From the NCBI GenBank assembly GCA_034521715.1, contig JAXHLY010000001.1, positions 62,001 to 126,000 of the forward strand: 64,000 nucleotides of DNA, in the 5' to 3' direction. Shown here piece after piece: positions 8,923 to 19,119 of the stretch (the first letter of the stretch is position 1; the number at the start of each line of letters is the position of its first letter). Made by a program: the position numbers and the translations under genes. The notes under the pieces are model-generated. The model was not told the origin of the DNA. It did not search any database and saw nothing but the letters and a program-made list of their open reading frames with translations. This DNA is from Methylohalomonas sp034521715 (GTDB lineage Bacteria; Pseudomonadota; Gammaproteobacteria; Methylohalomonadales; Methylohalomonadaceae).

Positions 8923-10236
8923 GTGAGCGACAAGTTATACATCAAAACCTACGGTTGCCAGATGAACGAGTACGACTCCGCGCGCATGCGCGATGTGCTC
9001 GCCGAATCGCACCAGCTGACCGAGACCGACGACCCGGCCGAGGCCAGCGTCATCCTGCTGAACACCTGCTCGATCCGGGAAAAGGCCCAGGAAAAGGTCT
9101 TCTCGCAGCTCGGTCAGTGGAAATCCTGGAAACGCGACAACCCGGATCTGGTCATCGGCGTCGGCGGCTGCGTCGCCAGCCAGGAGGGTGACGCGATCAT
9201 CCGGCGGGCGCCGTTCGTCGACCTGGTGTTCGGACCGCAGACACTGCACCGCCTGCCGGCGATGATCAACGCGGCACGCAGTTCGCGCAAGCCGCAGGTG
9301 GATATCAGTTTCCCGGAAATCGAGAAATTCGATCACCTGCCGGAACCACGCGCCGAAGGCCCGACCGCGTTCGTTTCCATCATGGAAGGCTGCAGCAAGT
9401 ACTGCACCTACTGCGTGGTACCGTATACCCGCGGCGAGGAAGTCAGCCGGCCGTTCGACGACGTCATTACCGAGATCGTCGATCTGGCGGACCAGGGCGT
9501 GCGCGAGGTCAACCTGCTGGGCCAGAACGTCAACGCCTACCGCGGCCCGACGCACGACGGCGGCGTCATCGACTTCGCCGACCTGATCGAATATGTCGCC
9601 GCCATCGACGGCATCGACCGCATCCGCTACACCACCTCCCATCCGACCGAATTCAGCGACAAGCTGATCGATGTCTACGGCCGCGTGCCGGAACTGGTCA
9701 GTCACCTGCACCTGCCGGTCCAGCATGGTTCCGATCGCATCCTGGCGCTGATGAAGCGCGGCCATACGGCGCTGGAATACAAGCAGAAGATTCGCCGCCT
9801 GCGCCAGGTCCGGCCGGACATCAGCCTGTCGTCGGATTTCATCGTCGGTTTCCCCGGCGAGACCGACGCCGATTTCGAGGCCATGATGAATCTCATCGCC
9901 GAGATCGGTTACGACCATTCGTTCAGTTTCATCTACAGCCGCCGTCCCGGCACCCCGGCGGCGAATTATGCCGACGACGTGCCGCTGGAAGTCAAAAAGG
10001 AACGTCTGCAAATACTGCAACAGCGGATAACCCAGCAGGCCGCCGCCATCAGCGGGGACATGGTCGGCACGGTCCAGCGCATCCTGGTCGAGGGTCCGTC
10101 ACGCAAGAATCCGGCGGAAATCTGTGGCCGCACCGAGAACAATCGCGTCGTCAACTTTACCGGTAGCCGTGATCTGGTCGGCCGCTTCATCGATGTCCGC
10201 ATCACGCGAAGCACTGCCGAACAGCATGCGGGGTGA
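8923..10236 (+). CDS. miaB: tRNA-2-methylthio-N6-dimethylallyladenosine synthase MiaB
   Basis: Radical-SAM methylthiotransferase that adds the 2-methylthio group to i6A37 in tRNAs reading UNN codons. The N-terminal UPF0004 domain has three cluster Cys (KTYGCQMNEYDS at residue 12, LNTCSIRE, VGGCVASQ). The radical-SAM motif EGCSKYCTYC is near residue 156, and a C-terminal TRAM domain ends the protein. Intact, about 437 residues. An in-frame GTG at 8887 would add 12 residues; I prefer GTG 8923 because it aligns with the usual start just before KLYIKTYGCQ. It heads the phoH-ybeY-corC-lnt group. Confidence 0.95.
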   Translation: MSDKLYIKTYGCQMNEYDSARMRDVLAESHQLTETDDPAEASVILLNTCSIREKAQEKVFSQLGQWKSWKRDNPDLVIGVGGCVASQEGDAIIRRAPFVDLVFGPQTLHRLPAMINAARSSRKPQVDISFPEIEKFDHLPEPRAEGPTAFVSIMEGCSKYCTYCVVPYTRGEEVSRPFDDVITEIVDLADQGVREVNLLGQNVNAYRGPTHDGGVIDFADLIEYVAAIDGIDRIRYTTSHPTEFSDKLIDVYGRVPELVSHLHLPVQHGSDRILALMKRGHTALEYKQKIRRLRQVRPDISLSSDFIVGFPGETDADFEAMMNLIAEIGYDHSFSFIYSRRPGTPAANYADDVPLEVKKERLQILQQRITQQAAAISGDMVGTVQRILVEGPSRKNPAEICGRTENNRVVNFTGSRDLVGRFIDVRITRSTAEQHAG

Positions 10237-10318
10237 ACCTGTCGAACTAACAACGTCACATAACCGGCAGTCATTGCAGACCGCCACCGCCTGAGCCCAG
10301 AGATTCAGTTAACCTGCA

Positions 10319-11333
10319 TTGAATTCCCCGACACAAACTTTTTCCCATAGTATCGACATCATCCTCGACCCGGCGGATAACGAACGCCTGGCGAACCTGT
10401 GCGGCCCGCTGGATCAGCACCTGCGCCAGCTTGAGCGCCGGCTCGGCGTCGAGATAAACAACCGTGCCAATAATTTCCGCATCATCGGTTCGCCGGAATC
10501 GATTGCCATGACCGAACGCGTGCTGCGCGATCTCTATGACACCGCCGCCAGTGAAATCCTGTCACCGGCCCGCGTGCATCTGTTTCTGCAGACGTCCGGC
10601 GTCGAGGAAGCCGCGGCCCGGCGAAAACAGCGACGATGTCAGCATCAAGACGCGCAGCGGTCTGATCCGCGGCCGCGGCGCCAACCAGCGCCATTACCTC
10701 AGCAACATCATGACGCACGACGTCAATTTCGGCATCGGCCCGGCGGGCACCGGCAAGACCTACCTGGCGGTGGCCTGCGCCGTTGCCGCGATGGAAACGG
10801 ATCGCGCGCGGCGCGTCATTCTGGTACGTCCGGCGGTGGAGGCCGGTGAACGACTGGGCTTCCTGCCCGGCGACATGGTCGCCAAGGTCGATCCGTACCT
10901 GCGGCCGCTGTACGACGCCCTCTATGAAATGCTGGGTTTTGAGCGTGTGGCCAAGTACATTGAACGCAACGTCATCGAGGTCGCCCCCCTGGCCTTCATG
11001 CGCGGCCGCACACTTAATGAATCCTTCTGCATTCTCGACGAGGCACAGAACACAACTGTGGAACAGATGAAGATGTTCCTGACGCGCATCGGTTTCGGTT
11101 CCACCGCTGTGGTCACCGGCGATATCACCCAGATCGATCTGCCGCGCGGCAAACAGTCCGGCCTGCGTCACGTCATCGACATACTGCGCGACGAGGAAGG
11201 CATCAGCTTCACGTTCTTCAATTCGCGTGATGTGGTCCGGCACCCGCTGGTTTCACGCATTCTCAATGCCTATGAGCGTCATGAGTCGGCAACAGGCAGG
11301 GACAACAAGCCGGATGATGATGAGACGGCATGA
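10319..11333 (+). CDS. ybeZ: PhoH-like ATPase YbeZ (one frameshift)
   Basis: PhoH-family ATPase that acts with YbeY in rRNA maturation. The N-terminus (FSHSIDIILDPADNERLANL, a KH-like segment) is read from a TTG at 10319. After a shift near 10615 the ATPase domain follows with Walker A GPAGTGKT, VRPAVEAGERLGFLPGD and Walker B ILDEAQNT. The C-terminus TGRDNKPDDDETA overlaps the ybeY start by four bases. Total length is about 338 residues, normal for the family. The break is at a CCCGG run and looks like a sequencing error. The TTG start is the least certain part. Confidence 0.9.
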
Positions 11334-11830
11334 GCAGCAAAAGCCATCATGTTTCCGGCGGGAATACGGAAATCACAATACAGTTCGCCACCCGCAAACC
11401 CGCCGTACCGCGGGCCGCCGACATTCGCCGCTGGATATTACCTGTCCTGCAGGACAGGACTCATACCGAGATGACCGTGCGCATAGTCGATGAGCACGAG
11501 GGCAGTGCCCTCAATTTTCAATGGCGCGGCAAACAGGGACCGACCAATGTATTGTCATTTCCCGGTGGCGGTATGGGCGATATTGCACCGGCACTGCTGG
11601 GTGATATTGTTGTCTGTGCGCCTATTGTGGCGCGCGAGGCACGGGAACAGGGCAAGGAATTGCAGGCACACTGGGCCCACATGCTGATACACGGCACCCT
11701 GCACCTGCTCGGCTATGATCATCAGGAACCAGCTGATGCAAAACGGATGGAACAACTGGAAACCGACATTCTGTGCAATTTCGGCTATCCTGACCCCTAC
11801 GTGCTCCATGAAACGGCGACCAGGGATTGA
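11330..11830 (+). CDS. ybeY: Endoribonuclease YbeY
   Basis: Single-strand RNase needed for 16S rRNA 3'-end maturation and 70S quality control. The zinc motif HGTLHLLGYDH at about residue 121 is complete (three His). Preceded by the family segments TNVLSFPG and LLGDIVVC. 166 residues, typical length. The ATGA overlap with ybeZ implies translational coupling. The next gene, corC, begins 58 bp downstream. Confidence 0.95.
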   Translation: MSSKSHHVSGGNTEITIQFATRKPAVPRAADIRRWILPVLQDRTHTEMTVRIVDEHEGSALNFQWRGKQGPTNVLSFPGGGMGDIAPALLGDIVVCAPIVAREAREQGKELQAHWAHMLIHGTLHLLGYDHQEPADAKRMEQLETDILCNFGYPDPYVLHETATRD

Positions 11831-11888
11831 TCGCGATTCATGGTGAAACTTTGACAAATTATCAGGCATAACTCTTTCTATTCCCCCT

Positions 11889-12779
11889 ATGAAGGATCGA
11901 CCTAGTCAGCAGACTACCTCCAGCGCCAGTAGGAACAGTCGCGGCTGGCTGGAACGCATAATCCGCCTTGTCAGCAGTGAACCACGCGATCGTGAATCAT
12001 TGATTGAGATGCTGCGTGAATCCGAGGGACGTAATATTCTCGATCCGGATTCTCTGGCCATGATTGAAGGCGCCCTGCTGGTGTCCGAATTGCAGGTGCG
12101 CGATATCATGATCCCGCGCATCCAGATGAGCGTATTGAAATATGAGGACGATCTGAAAACCATACTTGGCAACGTTATCGAATCCGGTCATTCGCGCTTC
12201 CCCGTTATCGGCGATGACACGAATGAAGTCATGGGCATCCTGCTGGCCAAGGATTTGCTGGCCTATACCGCTGAAACGAGCAACGGCAGTTTCGAGATCA
12301 AGGACATCATGCGCCCGGCAGTTTTCGTGCCGGAAAGCAAGCGACTGAACGTCCTGTTGCGCGAGTTCCGCGCCAGCAAGAACCACATGGCGATCGTCGT
12401 CGACGAATACAGCAACGTCGCCGGACTGATTACCATCGAGGATGTCATCGAGGAAATCGTCGGCAACATCGAGGATGAACACGACATCGATGAAGAGGAC
12501 TACATCCGTCAGCACGGCCGCAATCGTTATACCGTGCAGGCTATGACGCCGATCGAGGAGTTCAACGAATATTTCGACACCGATCTGAGCGATGATGAAT
12601 ACGATACCATTGGCGGTCTCATTCTGAACGCATTCGGGCATCTGCCACAGCGTGGGGAAGCCATTGAATACCGCGGTTTCAGCATCAAGGTACTGCGCGC
12701 CGATCGCCGCCGCATCCATCTGTTGCGTGTGATACAACTGGAACCCCCCGGCGATGGCACAATGGAAGAAACCGGCTAG
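11889..12779 (+). CDS. corC: CorC/HlyC-type CBS-domain protein YbeX
   Basis: A soluble 296-residue member of the CorC family, linked to magnesium/cobalt efflux and, as YbeX, to ribosome metabolism. Two CBS repeats lie at about residues 75-135 (DIMIPRIQMSVL) and 140-200 (FRASKNHMAIVVDEYSN), followed by a CorC_HlyC transporter-associated domain (EEFNEYFDTDLSDDEYDTIGG). No transmembrane segment, as usual for the short form. It sits between ybeY and lnt, the conserved order in gammaproteobacteria. Intact. Confidence 0.92.
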   Translation: MKDRPSQQTTSSASRNSRGWLERIIRLVSSEPRDRESLIEMLRESEGRNILDPDSLAMIEGALLVSELQVRDIMIPRIQMSVLKYEDDLKTILGNVIESGHSRFPVIGDDTNEVMGILLAKDLLAYTAETSNGSFEIKDIMRPAVFVPESKRLNVLLREFRASKNHMAIVVDEYSNVAGLITIEDVIEEIVGNIEDEHDIDEEDYIRQHGRNRYTVQAMTPIEEFNEYFDTDLSDDEYDTIGGLILNAFGHLPQRGEAIEYRGFSIKVLRADRRRIHLLRVIQLEPPGDGTMEETG

Positions 12780-12846
12780 TCACATACAACGAGACCATGC
12801 CGAACAGTCATTCCATCAGCTACCTGCCTGCGATACCATCACAGCC

Positions 12847-14379
12847 ATGCCTGCCAGTCAGCGTATAACCCGGCTAGTACCTGATATCGGCGCGCTGCTG
12901 GCGGGACTGGCGGTACCATTTGCTTTTGCCCCCTATCATTTCGCCTGGCTGCTGTTCCCGGCACTGGCTGCACTTTTATTCATCTGGCATGAAAGTACGC
13001 CCGGACGTGCTTTCCGGCGCGGTTATCTGTTCGGTCTCGGAATGTTCGGTTTCGGTGTCTACTGGCTGCACATCAGCATCAACCTGTTCGGCGGCGTGAA
13101 CCTGGTGCTGGCACTGCTGGCGACGTATTTACTGGTTGCGTTTCTCGCGCTGTATCCGGCCATCACCGGCTGGCTGCTGTGCCGCTGGTGTCAGCACCCG
13201 CCCGTCTGCTGGCACTGGTAATTGCCGCACCGGCACTGTGGGCGTTGAGTGGAATGGCTGCGCTCCTGGCTGTCTCACCGGCTTCCCGTGGCTGAACCTC
13301 GGCTACAGTCAGATCGAGACCCCACTGGCGGGATTCGCACCGCTCGTGGGCGTATATGGTGTCAGCTGGATCAGCATGATTGTTGCTGGCCTGCTGGCAA
13401 CCCTGTTGCTGCAGCCGGGTTACCGGCGGCTGGTTACTGCGGGCGTCGTGGCGGCCATATTTGTCACCGGGCATGGGCCTTGAACGAACACCGAATGGGC
13501 TCAAGCGCAGGGCGAACAACAAAACGCGTCGCCCTGGTCCAGGGAGCCGTGCCGCAGGCAATCAAGTGGAAACCGGAACAATTACGCGAGAGCATGCACC
13601 TTTATTATGACCTGAGCCGGCCCTTCTGGAAGGAAGCGGATCTGGTTGTCTGGCCGGAAACCGCGATACCGGCGTTTGCCGACCAGTTGTCTGATTATCT
13701 TGATGTCTTGCGCGAACAGGCAATCGCCCTGGATACACCACTGATTGCCGGACTGGCGACCAGGGATCAAGGCGACGGTCATTATTACAATAGTCTGCTG
13801 GCAATCGGTGCGCATGAGGATATTTACCACAAGCGGCACCTGGTGCCGTTTGGTGAATACCTGCCGCTTAAGACCCTGTTGCAGCCGTTGCTCAGCTTCC
13901 TGGAAATACCGATGTCGGATTTCTCGGCGGGCGATGCCAAAAGGCCGTTGCTTGATGTGGGAAACCTCAAGGCCGGTGTATCCATATGCTATGAAGACAC
14001 ATTCGGCGAGGAAGTCATACAGGCCCTGCCGGATGCCGATTTCCTGATCAATGTCAGTAATGATGCCTGGTTTGGCGATTCCATCGCCCCGCACCAGCAC
14101 CTGCAGATGGCCCGTTTCCGTTCACTGGAGTCCGGGCGTTATATGCTGCGATCAACCAATACCGGTATCAGCGCCATAATCGATCACAATGGCAACGTAA
14201 CGGCCCGTTCGCCCCAGTTCGCCTCCGATGTTCTGATAAGCAAAATGAGACTTTATTCCGGCAGTACACCCTATGTGATCACCGGTAATGCCGCTATTAT
14301 CTGGATATGTGTAATCAGCCTGGCGGCCCTGTTGCTTGCGGGCCGGCATACCAACAAACGTCCGGAGGAAAATCCATGA
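12847..14379 (+). CDS. lnt: Apolipoprotein N-acyltransferase Lnt (two frameshifts)
   Basis: Inner-membrane enzyme that adds the third acyl chain to lipoproteins. The N-terminal half has membrane helices (GALLAGLAVPFAFAPY, YLFGLGMFGFGVYWLH). The C-terminal nitrilase domain carries the Glu-Lys-Cys triad: WPETAIP (near 13651), KRHLVPFGEY (near 13832) and SICYEDTFG (near 13985). A final helix precedes the stop. Frames change near 13195 and 13480; the pieces joined give about 510 residues, the family norm. Start ATG 12847 follows an upstream frame that is open but unconserved. The stop overlaps the next start (ATGA). Confidence 0.92.
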
Positions 14380-14594
14380 ATATTATTCGCGTGATCGGAG
14401 TGCTGCTGATCGTTGCCGGCGCGGCCGGTCTTGCCTACGGCCAGTTCAGCTATACAAAGGAAACCCACAAGACCGATCTCGGCCCGATCCAGCTGGAAGT
14501 CAAGGACAGGGAAACCGTCAACGTACCGACATGGGCCGGGCTGGGTGCCGTCGGCCTGGGGGTGATCCTGCTTGTTGTGCGTATCAAGAGCTAA
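14376..14594 (+). CDS. Small two-helix membrane protein
   Basis: 72 residues, starting at an ATG with GGAGGA six bases upstream and overlapping the lnt stop by four bases, so it is probably translated with lnt. Two hydrophobic helices (residues 5-22 and about 53-69) flank a polar loop (SYTKETHKTDLGPIQLEV). It resembles short DUF3185-like proteins in layout, but I do not assign a family or function. Confidence 0.65.
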   Translation: MNIIRVIGVLLIVAGAAGLAYGQFSYTKETHKTDLGPIQLEVKDRETVNVPTWAGLGAVGLGVILLVVRIKS

Positions 14595-14897
14595 CGCGCG
14601 GCCGCCCTACCATTGCCGGCGCCGTCAACGACACGATTAATTAGGTAAATCCGCCGGTATCCTGTATCCTCCGCGAGTGTTTGTTGTTGCGCAGCCCGGT
14701 CTGCGCGCCGAGGTAGCCGTCTTTCAGCTCATAAAAAGCCTGTCGGCGCTGGCGAATTCCAGCCCTCTGCTCCCTCCCGCAAACCCGTCGAGGTCCATCC
14801 CGTCAACACAGGGACACCCGGCATCGATTCCAGACAGATTTTACTGCCTGGACCGGTCTCGTGCGTATCGCATGAACAGGCGGATTCAGGAGCCATA
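14595..14897. other. Intergenic stretch without a supported gene
   Basis: 303 bp between the small membrane protein and the helicase gene. One frame is open from 14677, but its Pro/Ser-rich translation has no recognisable domain or ribosome-binding site. I see no repeat of the families found elsewhere. It probably holds the promoter and leader of the helicase gene. Confidence 0.4.
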
Positions 14898-16226
14898 ATG
14901 TCATTTAACTCACTGGGCCTTACCCAGGCCTTGCTGCATGCTGTAACCCGTCAGGGCTATACCGTGCCTACACCCATCCAGACCGCGGCCATTCCGCCCA
15001 TACTCGATGGCCGCGATCTGCTTGCCGCCGCCCAGACCGGCACCGGCAAAACCGCGGCCTTTACCCTGCCGGTATTACAGAATCTTCTGGCCAATCCGCG
15101 ACCACCGGCCAATCGCCATGGCCGCCGGATTCCGCGGGTGCTGGTACTGGTGCCTACGCGCGAACTGGCCGCGCAGGTGGCCGAACAGTATCCATACCTA
15201 TGGCCGCAACATGCCGATCCGCAGCACAACGATTTTCGGCGGCGCCGGCATGCAGCCGCAAATCAATGCGCTGCGCCGCGGTGTCGACGTTGTCGTGGCC
15301 ACGCCCGGCCGTTTAATGGATCACATCAACCGCCGCAATATCGACCTGCAGGCAATCGACACGCTGATTCTGGATGAGGCCGATCGCATGCTCGATATGG
15401 GCTTCATCCATGATATCCGCAGGATCATCGGCCTGCTGCCGGGACACCGTCAGAACCTGCTGTTCTCGGCAACCTTCTCCGATGCCATCCGGACTCTGGC
15501 CAATACCCTGCTGAATCAAACCGCTGACAATCGATATCGCGCCGCGCAACACCACGCGCCGCACGAGTCGAACAGCGCGTCTATCAGGTCGATAAAACCA
15601 GCAAACGTGCACTGCTCGAACACCTGATCCGCTCAAATAACTGGGGTCAGACACTGGTTTTCACACGTACCAAACACGGTGCCGATCGACTGACGGGACA
15701 ACTGCTGCGGGCCGGACTGCGTGTCGCCGCAATTCACGGGAATAAAAGCCAGGGTGCACGGACGCGGGCGTTGTCCGACTTCCGCAATAATCGTGTGCAG
15801 TTACTGGTGGCGACCGATATTGCCGCGCGCGGCCTTGATATCGAGGCATTGCCCCATGTAGTCAATTACGAACTGCCGCAGATCGCCGAGGATTATGTAC
15901 ACCGTATCGGTCGTACCGGCCGGGCTCACTACAGCGGCGAAGCGATCTCACTGGTATCGGGTGACGAATATTCACAACTACGGGCCATCGAGAAAGTCCT
16001 GGGACGTAACATTCCGCGACAGACGGAGGCAGGCTTCTTGCCGGTGAACCATACCCGTAGCAACGATGCAGCCGCCAGTGGCGAAAAAGCCGGATATAAC
16101 GCCGCCACCACCCGGCCACCGGCACTGCCGCAGCCAAGCAAGGTCAGCACGACAGGCAGTCAGTCGCCAGAAACCGCGACCGGCCTGAGTGTTGTGAAAT
16201 ACTTATTCAATACCAGCCAGAGATAA
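14898..16226 (+). CDS. rhlE: ATP-dependent DEAD-box RNA helicase, RhlE type (frameshifted)
   Basis: RNA unwinding enzyme of cold-adaptation, RNA decay or ribosome assembly. All core motifs are visible: Q motif PTPIQTAAI, motif I AAQTGTGKT, PTRELAAQ, TPGRLMDH, DEADRMLDMGF, SATF, and in domain 2 TRTKHGADRL, ATDIAARGLDIE and HRIGRTGRA. Frames change near 15185 and 15525. The tail after residue 380 is a variable basic/polar extension. Joined length is about 442 residues. The RRM protein starts three bases after its stop, so the two are probably an RNA-handling pair. Confidence 0.9.
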
Positions 16227-16228
16227 AC

Positions 16229-16495
16229 ATGCTGAAGATATATGTCGGCAACCTGCCACCGGATGCCACACTTGAAGAAGTCACTGAATTGTTCGCCCAT
16301 CACGGCCGCGTTCGCTCTATCGATGTCGCCAAAGATATATTTCCGGTAAATGCCGGGGTTTTGGCTTTATCGAGATGGAAGGCCATGAAGCGCGTGCCGC
16401 CGATCAGTGCACTTAACGGCTACTTACTGCATGGTAATAACCTTAAGGTAAACCAGGAGCGCCCCCGCTCACAGCGTGGCGGCCGGCGCCGCTGA
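16229..16495 (+). CDS. RRM-domain RNA-binding protein (two compensating frameshifts)
   Basis: A single RNA-recognition motif with a short basic tail (RSQRGGRRR). RNP2 is IYVGNL at residue 4. RNP1 is missing in the plain reading, but between about 16340 and 16410 the next frame reads KCRGFGFIEMEGHEARAAD, the expected RNP1. The first shift is probably a lost T in ATATTTCC, the second an extra T in CAGTGCA. Proteins of this type (about 88 residues) are common near RNA helicases in proteobacteria and cyanobacteria. Confidence 0.82.
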   Translation: MLKIYVGNLPPDATLEEVTELFAHHGRVRSIDVAKDIFPVNAGVLALSRWKAMKRVPPISALNGYLLHGNNLKVNQERPRSQRGGRRR

Positions 16496-16501
16496 CACCG
16501 G

Positions 16502-18967
16502 TTATTCCGGCGAGTCTACAGGCTTGTCGGTATCCGTGTTTCCTTCCCGGCGTTCGGCGGCCGTTTCCGCCAGACGCTGGCGCAGTTCGGGCAGTATCTG
16601 CGCAATACGCAACACCTCGCGCCGCGGTATGCGTATCAGCGTCGCCGTGGTTTTTGCATGTATTGAGGCCGTACGTATCCGCTCCTCGAGCAGGGCGGTT
16701 TCGCCAAAGAAATCACCGGACACGAGTTCAGCAAGTTGTATGGATGAACCATCCGGCTGCTGCTGACTGACAATCACCTTGCCACTGAGAATAATATACA
16801 GGGCGTCGCCCCGCTGTCCCTGGGCTATGACCTGATCTTCCGGCAGGAACGTGACAATCGTCGCCACTGCGACGAGCTCGTGCCGTACCGCTGCAGAAAG
16901 TCCATGCAGCAGCGGCACACGTTCCATCAGTTCCGCTAGTCCCTGCAGGCGTGGCGGCGGTACTTCCGGCAGCCGCTGGAGGGAATCCCATAGGCGCTGC
17001 TGTAGCCGGCTGAATGCCTTGGCCCCGATTGCCCCATGGTGATGATCTTCCTCCAGACCTTCACGGGCGGCGACAAGACTCGACTGCAGGGCCAGCCGTT
17101 CCAGCGATTTCCTGTAATAATCCGGGTATTCATGGGCGAGCTGCTGTAATCGCTCGCCCCGCCTGCCATATCTGTCCTCGTAAACTGTCTCGATTTTACG
17201 GCGCTCACTGTCCGGAACCGATTCCTCCGACCAGATAACGTCCAGTGCCGCCTTTGCCATCATCAGTGCGGCAATATCACGCTCCAGCCGTAACGACAGC
17301 CGCAGTTTCTGATATCGCGCGAGCAGCAGTGTAGCCCAATCGTGTTCACGCAGATGCGTCAGCCCCCATGATTCAATACGCTGAAACAGGCTCATTGCGG
17401 CTTTGTTATCGTGACTGACCTGTGATTTCATGCGCTCGCTGTCACGTCGTAACGTGTTCCGGAGGTCAAGAAAAGTATAGGGTTTGATCAGGCCAACACT
17501 GTACAGCTCGCGTAATACCGCCATCTCCTCGCGCAATGCCAGCGAGCGCAGGCGGCGGTGATGCTCCTGTACGTCATCTGCCTTTTCAATTCTGAAGGTA
17601 CTCCGAATAATGTCCTGGATACCTGCGCGAATAGAACCGGATAACAAATTGAGCTGCTGGAAACGCTGCAGAAATCTTTCCGCGTAGTTTTTGCCACGAT
17701 CCAGTCCCAGCCGCCATTCGGCAGCATCGTCTTCACTCATCCGATCCATACCCAGCCGAACTATCAGCGGTCTTATGGTTGGTGCGTTAAGCAGTAATGA
17801 GAACAACACTACCGCCAGTGTCAGGTCCAGTACCAGCCCGCGCCCCGGCATATCCTCGGGAATCGTCAGGGCGATCGCAATGGCGAGGCCACCCTTAAGG
17901 CCGCCCCACCACATGATATGTTGTTCCCTGAGAGCGACATGTGGCAAATCAAACAGCCGTATCATGGTCGGTAAAAAACCATAAACCACCACAGCACGTG
18001 CTGCCAGTACCAGTATCACCGCGGTAATAATCAGGACTGCATCAATATTCAGGGCGGTCACATTGATGGATAAGCCCACCAGCATGAACAGCAGGGAATT
18101 GCTCACAATCGCCAGTACTTCCCAGACATCCCGGATTGACTGGCTCGTCTCCTGGGGAATCCTGGCAACACCGTAAGCCGCCAGTACCAGCGCCGAACCG
18201 ACGACTGCCATGACACCGGAAAGGTGGAGTACATGTTCAGCAAGGATAAAACTGATATAGGCCATCACCACAGACATTATCAAAAAAGCGTTATAGCCGG
18301 CGTGAAAGCGGTTCAGTACCATGCTGATAAGCAGGCCGATAGCAGCACCCAGCACAACACCGCCCAGAAAGATCCTGAAAAAATCCAGGAAGGCATAGCC
18401 GACGTCCGTCCAGGCGATCGCACTGCCAATGGACAACGTCAACAGCGTATTAAAAAGTACAATCGCCGTGGCGTCATTAAATAGCGATTCGCCTTCCACC
18501 AGGGTCGTGAGGCGGCTTGGCGCACCCAGCTCCTTGAAAAGGGCTATCACAGCGACCGGGTCGGTCGCGGATATCAGTGCACCGAACAACAGCATCAGCG
18601 TGAAATCAAAGCCAAACAGCCCCCACAAGCCGGTACCGATCAGGAATGTCGATATCAGAAGCGCGGGCAAAGCCAGAGTGATCACCGGCATCAAATCCTT
18701 GACCAGTTCGCGGGCGTCCAGGTTGAAGGCGGATTCAAAAACCAGAACCGGCAGGAACAGAAAAAGCACAATTTCGGGTGTCAGGCTGAATGACAGCAGG
18801 AAGGCTGAAATCCGCATCATGCCGCGCCAACCAGCCGATGCAACAGGCCGATAGCAACCAGCAGGACGGAATGCGGAATCAGGCAGACTGCGACACAGGG
18901 CGGCAGACAGCATGGCAACCGTCAGCAGCACCATGATTATCAGTATGATTTCCGATAACGGCAACAC
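16502..18967 (-). CDS. CPA1-family sodium/proton antiporter with C-terminal cyclic-nucleotide-binding domain
   Basis: 821 residues. The first 400 form a multi-helix Na+/H+ exchanger domain (LISATDPVAVIALFKEL, GESLFNDATAIVLFN with the ND-type transport site, GGLKGGLAIAIALTIP). A long helical cytoplasmic region follows, then a cNMP-binding fold at about residues 690-800 (GDALYIILSGKVIV, SGDFFGETALLEE). This layout resembles bacterial relatives of SOS1/sperm NHE. Near residues 25-50 the plain frame is polar while another frame reads PHSVLLVAIGLL, indicating a pair of local shifts in the first helix. It converges with the RRM gene (6-bp gap) and is divergent from the BCCT gene. Confidence 0.85.
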   Translation of the reverse strand: MLPLSEIILIIMVLLTVAMLSAALCRSLPDSAFRPAGCYRPVASAGWRGMMRISAFLLSFSLTPEIVLFLFLPVLVFESAFNLDARELVKDLMPVITLALPALLISTFLIGTGLWGLFGFDFTLMLLFGALISATDPVAVIALFKELGAPSRLTTLVEGESLFNDATAIVLFNTLLTLSIGSAIAWTDVGYAFLDFFRIFLGGVVLGAAIGLLISMVLNRFHAGYNAFLIMSVVMAYISFILAEHVLHLSGVMAVVGSALVLAAYGVARIPQETSQSIRDVWEVLAIVSNSLLFMLVGLSINVTALNIDAVLIITAVILVLAARAVVVYGFLPTMIRLFDLPHVALREQHIMWWGGLKGGLAIAIALTIPEDMPGRGLVLDLTLAVVLFSLLLNAPTIRPLIVRLGMDRMSEDDAAEWRLGLDRGKNYAERFLQRFQQLNLLSGSIRAGIQDIIRSTFRIEKADDVQEHHRRLRSLALREEMAVLRELYSVGLIKPYTFLDLRNTLRRDSERMKSQVSHDNKAAMSLFQRIESWGLTHLREHDWATLLLARYQKLRLSLRLERDIAALMMAKAALDVIWSEESVPDSERRKIETVYEDRYGRRGERLQQLAHEYPDYYRKSLERLALQSSLVAAREGLEEDHHHGAIGAKAFSRLQQRLWDSLQRLPEVPPPRLQGLAELMERVPLLHGLSAAVRHELVAVATIVTFLPEDQVIAQGQRGDALYIILSGKVIVSQQQPDGSSIQLAELVSGDFFGETALLEERIRTASIHAKTTATLIRIPRREVLRIAQILPELRQRLAETAAERREGNTDTDKPVDSPE

Positions 18968-19119
18968 AGCCCCTCCTTATTCTGAGTGTAGGCCACCATA
19001 TGCAGCGACCGCCAGGCTCCGCATTACTGCCCGGCAACAGAGAGACATTCGACGATCCTAGATAAAAATCAGTACCCTTGTGGCTGAATCCTGAAAAATA
19101 ACACCACTGTCATTGCCCC

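Noticed and set aside
8935..10020. Long minus-strand frame opposite miaB
   Set aside because: Shadow of a GC-rich coding frame; miaB has all catalytic motifs and the antisense translation has none.
14677..14898. 73-residue frame upstream of the helicase
   Set aside because: Pro/Ser-rich, no ribosome-binding site, no recognisable domain.
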